A stretch of 9,878 nucleotides of DNA, taken from contig JALTDM010000136.1 of NCBI GenBank assembly GCA_027074135.1, positions 1 to 9,878 of the forward strand. Direction: 5' to 3'. Within the stretch, counting starts at the first letter, position 1, and the number at the start of each line of letters is the position of its first letter. Positions 6,404-9,878 of this stretch are shown piece by piece. The notes beneath the pieces are model-generated. The model made no database searches and was not told where the DNA came from. It saw nothing but the letters and a program-made list of their open reading frames with translations. The DNA is from Bacteroidales bacterium. GTDB taxonomy: Bacteria; Bacteroidota; Bacteroidia; Bacteroidales; JALTDM01. Position numbers and translations under genes: made by a program.

Positions 6404-9196
6404 TTATTCCATAATTATTTTCCTGTTATAAACTTTATTGTTTCCTGTTATGGTTATATTATAAATTCCGGGAGGTAAATCACCTCTGTTTATTTCCATT
6501 TTGTTAGAGGAGGTATTGGTTTCATAAACAGTTTTCCCGTTTGCATTTATCAATTTTATGTTGAATAAATATCCTTGAGGATTATAAATTTCTACTGTAA
6601 AGTTTGTTTTAACAGGATTTGGATAAACAGAAACAGGAACGAAAATTTCAGCAGTATTAGCATATTGTTGAATTTCATAATCATCTATGTTTGAAATACT
6701 GTAATTGTATGGCCCGCCTTGTGCTTTGTCTATACTAGTTGGGATACAATTGTCGTGGGGAGTAAGTACCAAGTAATAAAGGTCTCCTGCCGGAGGATTT
6801 ATATCATTATAATCTGTTAAATCAGCGGGTATTGTAGCAATGAGTTCGTAAGAAGGATTAGTGGGAATACATTTTCTGTAAATAGAATATGTTTCGGGTT
6901 GGAAATCTCCGCTTTCATCTTCGTAGTTTGTCCAGTGCAGTGCAATTTCATTAGAGTTAGCACCTTGATTTGCCGTTAGATACATTGTTTTGTGATAGTA
7001 ACTCAATGGTGCATAATTCCCGCAAGTATCAATCATACAAATTTTGTAACTGTGTGCAAATGCTGCCGGTAATGATGTAGTATCAAGAAATTGTGTCATA
7101 TCTTCCCAATTTACATTTCCTACTTCACTATATGTTGTAGTTCCTGTCTTTTTGTAAACAGCAAAACCGTTTAAAATCTGAACATCCGGTCTTTCCCATA
7201 CAACAAGACATTTTCCTGTAGCAGTGTCTATGGTTACAATACATATTTCTATGGAGTCGTTTAAAACAGGATAATTAACCGAATCAATAATAGTACAATT
7301 ACTACTGTCGGTAATAGTAACCGTATAATTTTGGTTACTGCATAATTGGATTGTTTGGTCCGTGGCACCATTGCTCCATTGATATGAATATGGTGTATTA
7401 CCGCCATACACATAAATAGTTGCTGAACCATTACAAGCATCAAAGCATTGTGACGGCTCTGTAAAAATTATAGAATCTTGTAATGGTTCGGGATATGTGA
7501 TTGTAGTACTGTCGACTACAAAACAGCCGTTTGTATCTGTTACGGTTACCGAATATGTTCCTGGAGCAAGATCATTTATTGCAAATGTTGTTTGTCCTGT
7601 GTTCCATAAATAAGAATAGGGTGGTGTACCACCTGAAACACTGGCATCTATACTACCGTTATCAAGACCATAACATGATGGGTCATAAGAAAATAATTGT
7701 ATCGAAAGACTGTCAAATTCTCCAACATATACGGAATCAATTATCGTATAACTATTGTAATTAATTGTAACATAATACCATCCCTCACCTAAACTGTCTG
7801 CTGTTGCGGTGGTATCACCGTTACTCCATAAGTATGATGGTTCAACATTGTCGAACCATTCTACTGTTGCAGTGCCTGTATTAGTACCGTAACAAGCATT
7901 TTTACTGGATATGTTGTACATTAATTTTACTATCCAATAATCTAAAGTACCATGATTCCCGCTAACATCACCGTTATTGGATTGGGAAGAACCTGCCACA
8001 ATATATCCCCCGTCAGAGGTTTGAACTATGGAATAGGCTTCATCTTCTTCACTGCCGCCAAATGAATTTTCCCATTGTAAATTACCAGATGTATCCAATT
8101 TAACTATCCAATAATCACTATAAGTAGTATTTCCGTTGTGTCCGCTTACGTCACCATCATTGGAAGATGAGATTCCCGCTACCGCATATCCCCCGTCCGA
8201 AGTTTGAATTATGGAATGGGCTTCGTCAGCAGCATTCCCACCAAGCGACTTTTGCCACTGAATATTTCCGGATGAATCTAATTTTACTATCCAATAATCA
8301 GAAGCACCGTGGTTTTCGATGACATCACCCCCTAAAGACATAGAAGCTCCTGCCACAACATATCTTCCGTCTAATGTTTGAACTATGGAGTATGCTTTGT
8401 CTTCAAAATCACCACCATAAGACTTTTGCCATTGAATATTACCGGATGCATCTAATTTTACTATCCAATAATCATAGTCTCCGTGGTTACCCGATACATC
8501 GTTGTTGTTGGATTTGGAAGCACCTGCCACAATATATCCCCCGTCTGATGTTTGAACTATGGAATAGGCTTCGTCATCATTACTTCCACCATGAGACATT
8601 TGCCATTGAATATTACCAGCTGAATCCAATTTTACTATCCAGTAATCAGAACCACCATGGTTTCCGCTAACATTACCATCGTTGGATTTGGAAGCACCTG
8701 CCACAATATAACCCCCGTCTGATGTTTGAACTATGGAATTGGCTTCGTCATCATTATTTCCACCAAGCGACTTTTGCCATTGAATATTCCCAGTCGAATT
8801 CAATTTTACTATCCAGTAATCTTCATTTCCGTGGTTTCCACTAACATCACCATCGTTGGATTTGGAAAAACCTGCCACAATATATCCCCCGTCTGATGTA
8901 TGAATTATTGAATTGGCTTGATCAAAATCACTTCCACCGAGCGACCTTTGCCATTGAATATTACCTGAATCATCCAATTTTACTATCCAATAATCATAAT
9001 TACCGTGGTTACCGGAGACATCTCCATCATTGGATGCTGAAGAACCCGCCACAATATACCCACCATCAGATGTTTGAACTATGGAATTGGCTTCGTCCCA
9101 AAAATTTCCTCCGAGAGACTTTTGCCATTGTATTTGAGGTTTTGCAGTAAAACTTACCAGTAAAAACGCGGTAATAAATAATATTTTTGTTTTCAT
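6404..9196 (-). CDS. Large T9SS-secreted protein: seven-repeat putative beta-propeller, SprB modules, Fn3-like segments, sorting domain
   Basis: The protein has 930 aa and starts at ATG 9196, 18 nt downstream of a strong promoter -7 box. Residues 1-21 are a signal peptide (MKTKILFITAFLLVSFTAKPQ region). Residues 22-425 are seven tandem repeats, mostly 58 aa (the sixth 61, the seventh 53), with consensus IQWQKSLGG...DEA.SIVQTSDGGYIVAG followed by SN.GDVSGNHG..DYWIVKLD.SGN. Residues ~429-493, 498-570 and 575-644 are three SprB-type modules (CYG.NNG, GG.PPYSY.W..G, Y.VTVTD..GC). About 650-735 and 736-815 look like two fibronectin III-type segments (FAVYKKTG, YSIYRKC). Residues 855-930 (VSVYPNPV to KVYNRKIIME) are a type A T9SS sorting domain, expected to be cleaved on export and to leave the protein outside the cell. 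No catalytic motif is recognisable, so a binding, adhesive or structural role is an inference. The gene is monocistronic by its own promoter and terminator. Confidence 0.9.
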   Translation of the reverse strand: MKTKILFITAFLLVSFTAKPQIQWQKSLGGNFWDEANSIVQTSDGGYIVAGSSASNDGDVSGNHGNYDYWIVKLDDSGNIQWQRSLGGSDFDQANSIIHTSDGGYIVAGFSKSNDGDVSGNHGNEDYWIVKLNSTGNIQWQKSLGGNNDDEANSIVQTSDGGYIVAGASKSNDGNVSGNHGGSDYWIVKLDSAGNIQWQMSHGGSNDDEAYSIVQTSDGGYIVAGASKSNNNDVSGNHGDYDYWIVKLDASGNIQWQKSYGGDFEDKAYSIVQTLDGRYVVAGASMSLGGDVIENHGASDYWIVKLDSSGNIQWQKSLGGNAADEAHSIIQTSDGGYAVAGISSSNDGDVSGHNGNTTYSDYWIVKLDTSGNLQWENSFGGSEEDEAYSIVQTSDGGYIVAGSSQSNNGDVSGNHGTLDYWIVKLMYNISSKNACYGTNTGTATVEWFDNVEPSYLWSNGDTTATADSLGEGWYYVTINYNSYTIIDSVYVGEFDSLSIQLFSYDPSCYGLDNGSIDASVSGGTPPYSYLWNTGQTTFAINDLAPGTYSVTVTDTNGCFVVDSTTITYPEPLQDSIIFTEPSQCFDACNGSATIYVYGGNTPYSYQWSNGATDQTIQLCSNQNYTVTITDSSNCTIIDSVNYPVLNDSIEICIVTIDTATGKCLVVWERPDVQILNGFAVYKKTGTTTYSEVGNVNWEDMTQFLDTTSLPAAFAHSYKICMIDTCGNYAPLSYYHKTMYLTANQGANSNEIALHWTNYEDESGDFQPETYSIYRKCIPTNPSYELIATIPADLTDYNDINPPAGDLYYLVLTPHDNCIPTSIDKAQGGPYNYSISNIDDYEIQQYANTAEIFVPVSVYPNPVKTNFTVEIYNPQGYLFNIKLINANGKTVYETNTSSNKMEINRGDLPPGIYNITITGNNKVYNRKIIME
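7922..9133 (-). repeat. Seven tandem ~174-bp coding repeats
   Basis: These are the DNA copies of the seven protein repeats (residues 22-425), with a 174-bp period in most copies and 9 extra bases in the sixth. Similarity extends to the nucleotide level. For example, 8538-8565 and 8712-8739 are identical over 28 nt exactly one period apart, and the match continues after one mismatch for a further 16 nt. Such an array can gain or lose units in frame by slippage or recombination. Confidence 0.9.
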
Positions 9197-9213
9197 GGCG
9201 AAATAATTTTTTA

Positions 9214-9245
9214 CAAAGATAAATAATATTTAAAAAAAGTTGCAA
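9214..9245 (-). promoter_or_regulatory. Bacteroidota-type promoter for the 930-aa secreted protein
   Basis: On the minus strand TTG (9245-9243) is followed after 21 nt by TATCTTTG (9221-9214), a full match to the TTG-N(19-21)-TAnnTTTG consensus of housekeeping promoters in this phylum. Transcription would start near 9207, leaving a leader of roughly 10 nt before ATG 9196. This is the best promoter in the window. Confidence 0.65.
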
Positions 9246-9319
9246 TGAATTTTGTTAGATTAATTATGTGTTATTGTTTTCTTTTTTTTTCGTTTATATT
9301 TTGCAGAAATTTGATTGAC

Positions 9320-9878
9320 TTATAATACGATTTCCATTACTGTTACATCATCTGTTTGTTCGTGGTTGCCTTTCCATTCCGTAAAAGCATTATACAGAAT
9401 AGTTTTTGTTTGTTCAGGTTCTAAATTAGCGGAGGATAACAGAAGATTTTTGAATTTTTTGTACTTGAATTTTTTACCTTTGGGTCCACCAAATTGGTCT
9501 GCATATCCGTCACTGAACAAAATTAGAATATCATTTTCAATGTAATCAAACATTTTTGTGCTGAAATCATCATATTTTGGAGAGTATCCTATTGGCATTC
9601 TGTCTCCTTTAAGTTCATAAAGTATAAAGTTTTCATTTTCCAGTGTGGATTCGGCTTCAACTGCGGTTTTGTTTTTGTGCCTGATAAGATATAATGGATT
9701 AAAAGCTCCCGAAAAATAGACTGTTTTCTTTTGGTTATCAATAGCCACAAATGATATGTCCATTCCGTCTTTGGCCAAATTGTGCAGTGATGTAATTATT
9801 TTCTTTCTTAATCTGTTTAAAATTTCTCCCGGCAATAAAAATTTGTTATTTGTAGTTATCTCATTCAAAAAACTTATT
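9320..9878 (-). CDS. SpoIIE/RsbU-type PP2C serine phosphatase, C-terminal part (start beyond window)
   Basis: The frame is open to the right edge (reading ISFLNEITT at the edge) and ends with TAA at 9322-9320, so about 185 residues of the C-terminus are present. The apparent TTG at 9868 is an internal Leu codon, not the start. The visible part matches the second half of the SpoIIE phosphatase fold: GEILNRLRKKIITSL helix, DGMDISFVAID, VYFSGAFNPLYLIR, GDRMPIGY, DILILFSDGYADQFGG and a final TDDVTVMEI, whose Asp residues bind the metal in PP2C enzymes. Members dephosphorylate a phosphoserine or phosphothreonine on anti-sigma-factor antagonists (SpoIIAA/RsbV-like) or related switch proteins. In Bacteroidota they usually carry N-terminal sensor modules (TPR, GAF, PAS or 7TM), which would lie outside the window. 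It has the same orientation as the 930-aa gene, but that gene has its own promoter in the 123-nt gap. Confidence 0.88.
   Translation of the reverse strand, partial: ISFLNEITTNNKFLLPGEILNRLRKKIITSLHNLAKDGMDISFVAIDNQKKTVYFSGAFNPLYLIRHKNKTAVEAESTLENENFILYELKGDRMPIGYSPKYDDFSTKMFDYIENDILILFSDGYADQFGGPKGKKFKYKKFKNLLLSSANLEPEQTKTILYNAFTEWKGNHEQTDDVTVMEIVL

Noticed and set aside
7922..9133. Regularly spaced repeats that could suggest a CRISPR array
   Set aside because: The period is 174 bp, the whole unit is repeated including the 'spacers', and it is an open reading frame with secreted-protein features.
8374..9150. Plus-strand open frames with mutually similar peptides (His/Leu-rich) opposite the tandem repeats
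   Set aside because: They are the complement of the seven protein repeats on the minus strand; their similarity follows from the repeated DNA.
9320..9868. Complete small phosphatase starting at TTG 9868
   Set aside because: The frame continues to the window edge and the SpoIIE fold needs the N-terminal half with further metal-binding Asp residues.

Overview
The window looks like a stretch of chromosome from an AT-rich member of the Bacteroidota (Bacteroidetes). Three kinds of evidence point there. Two proteins carry type IX secretion system (T9SS) C-terminal sorting domains, one of them together with SprB-type repeats. Promoters fit the TTG-N(~20)-TAnnTTTG pattern of that phylum rather than -35/-10 boxes. 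Shine-Dalgarno sequences are absent in front of nearly every start. It reads as ordinary chromosome with housekeeping, envelope and cell-surface genes: I see no phage, transposon, CRISPR array, tRNA or rRNA.

Layout. Bases 1-29 may hold the first codons of a leftward gene that leaves the window. Bases 30-304 are very AT-rich and noncoding, ending in a good -7 box. Bases 305-1510 encode a secreted T9SS cargo protein whose frame is intact except for one internal TAG codon (959-961). It converges, with only 3 nt between stop codons, on aroA (EPSP synthase, minus strand). aroA is divergent from a bcp/PrxQ-type peroxiredoxin (2808-3302). After a 143-nt gap with a short AT-rich direct repeat come rpiB (ribose-5-phosphate isomerase B with a C-terminal helical extension) and two GT4-family glycosyltransferases, the first overlapping the rpiB stop codon. 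A hairpin at 6359-6384 is a shared terminator between this rightward block and the leftward gene that follows.

The second half is dominated by a 930-residue secreted protein (6404-9196, minus): signal peptide, seven tandem ~58-residue repeats that could close into a seven-bladed beta-propeller, three SprB-type modules, two Fn3-like segments and a type A T9SS sorting domain. It has the clearest promoter in the window. The right edge holds the C-terminal part of a SpoIIE/RsbU-type PP2C serine phosphatase (minus), whose start lies outside.

How they fit together: rpiB plus the two glycosyltransferases are probably one transcription unit, with the glycosyltransferases serving surface polysaccharide or glycoconjugate synthesis. 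The two T9SS cargo proteins are outer-surface or secreted products. aroA and bcp are independent housekeeping genes. I found no convincing novel multi-gene system. The items most worth a second look are the internal amber codon, the seven-repeat/SprB architecture, and the departures from canonical residues in AroA, Bcp and RpiB.
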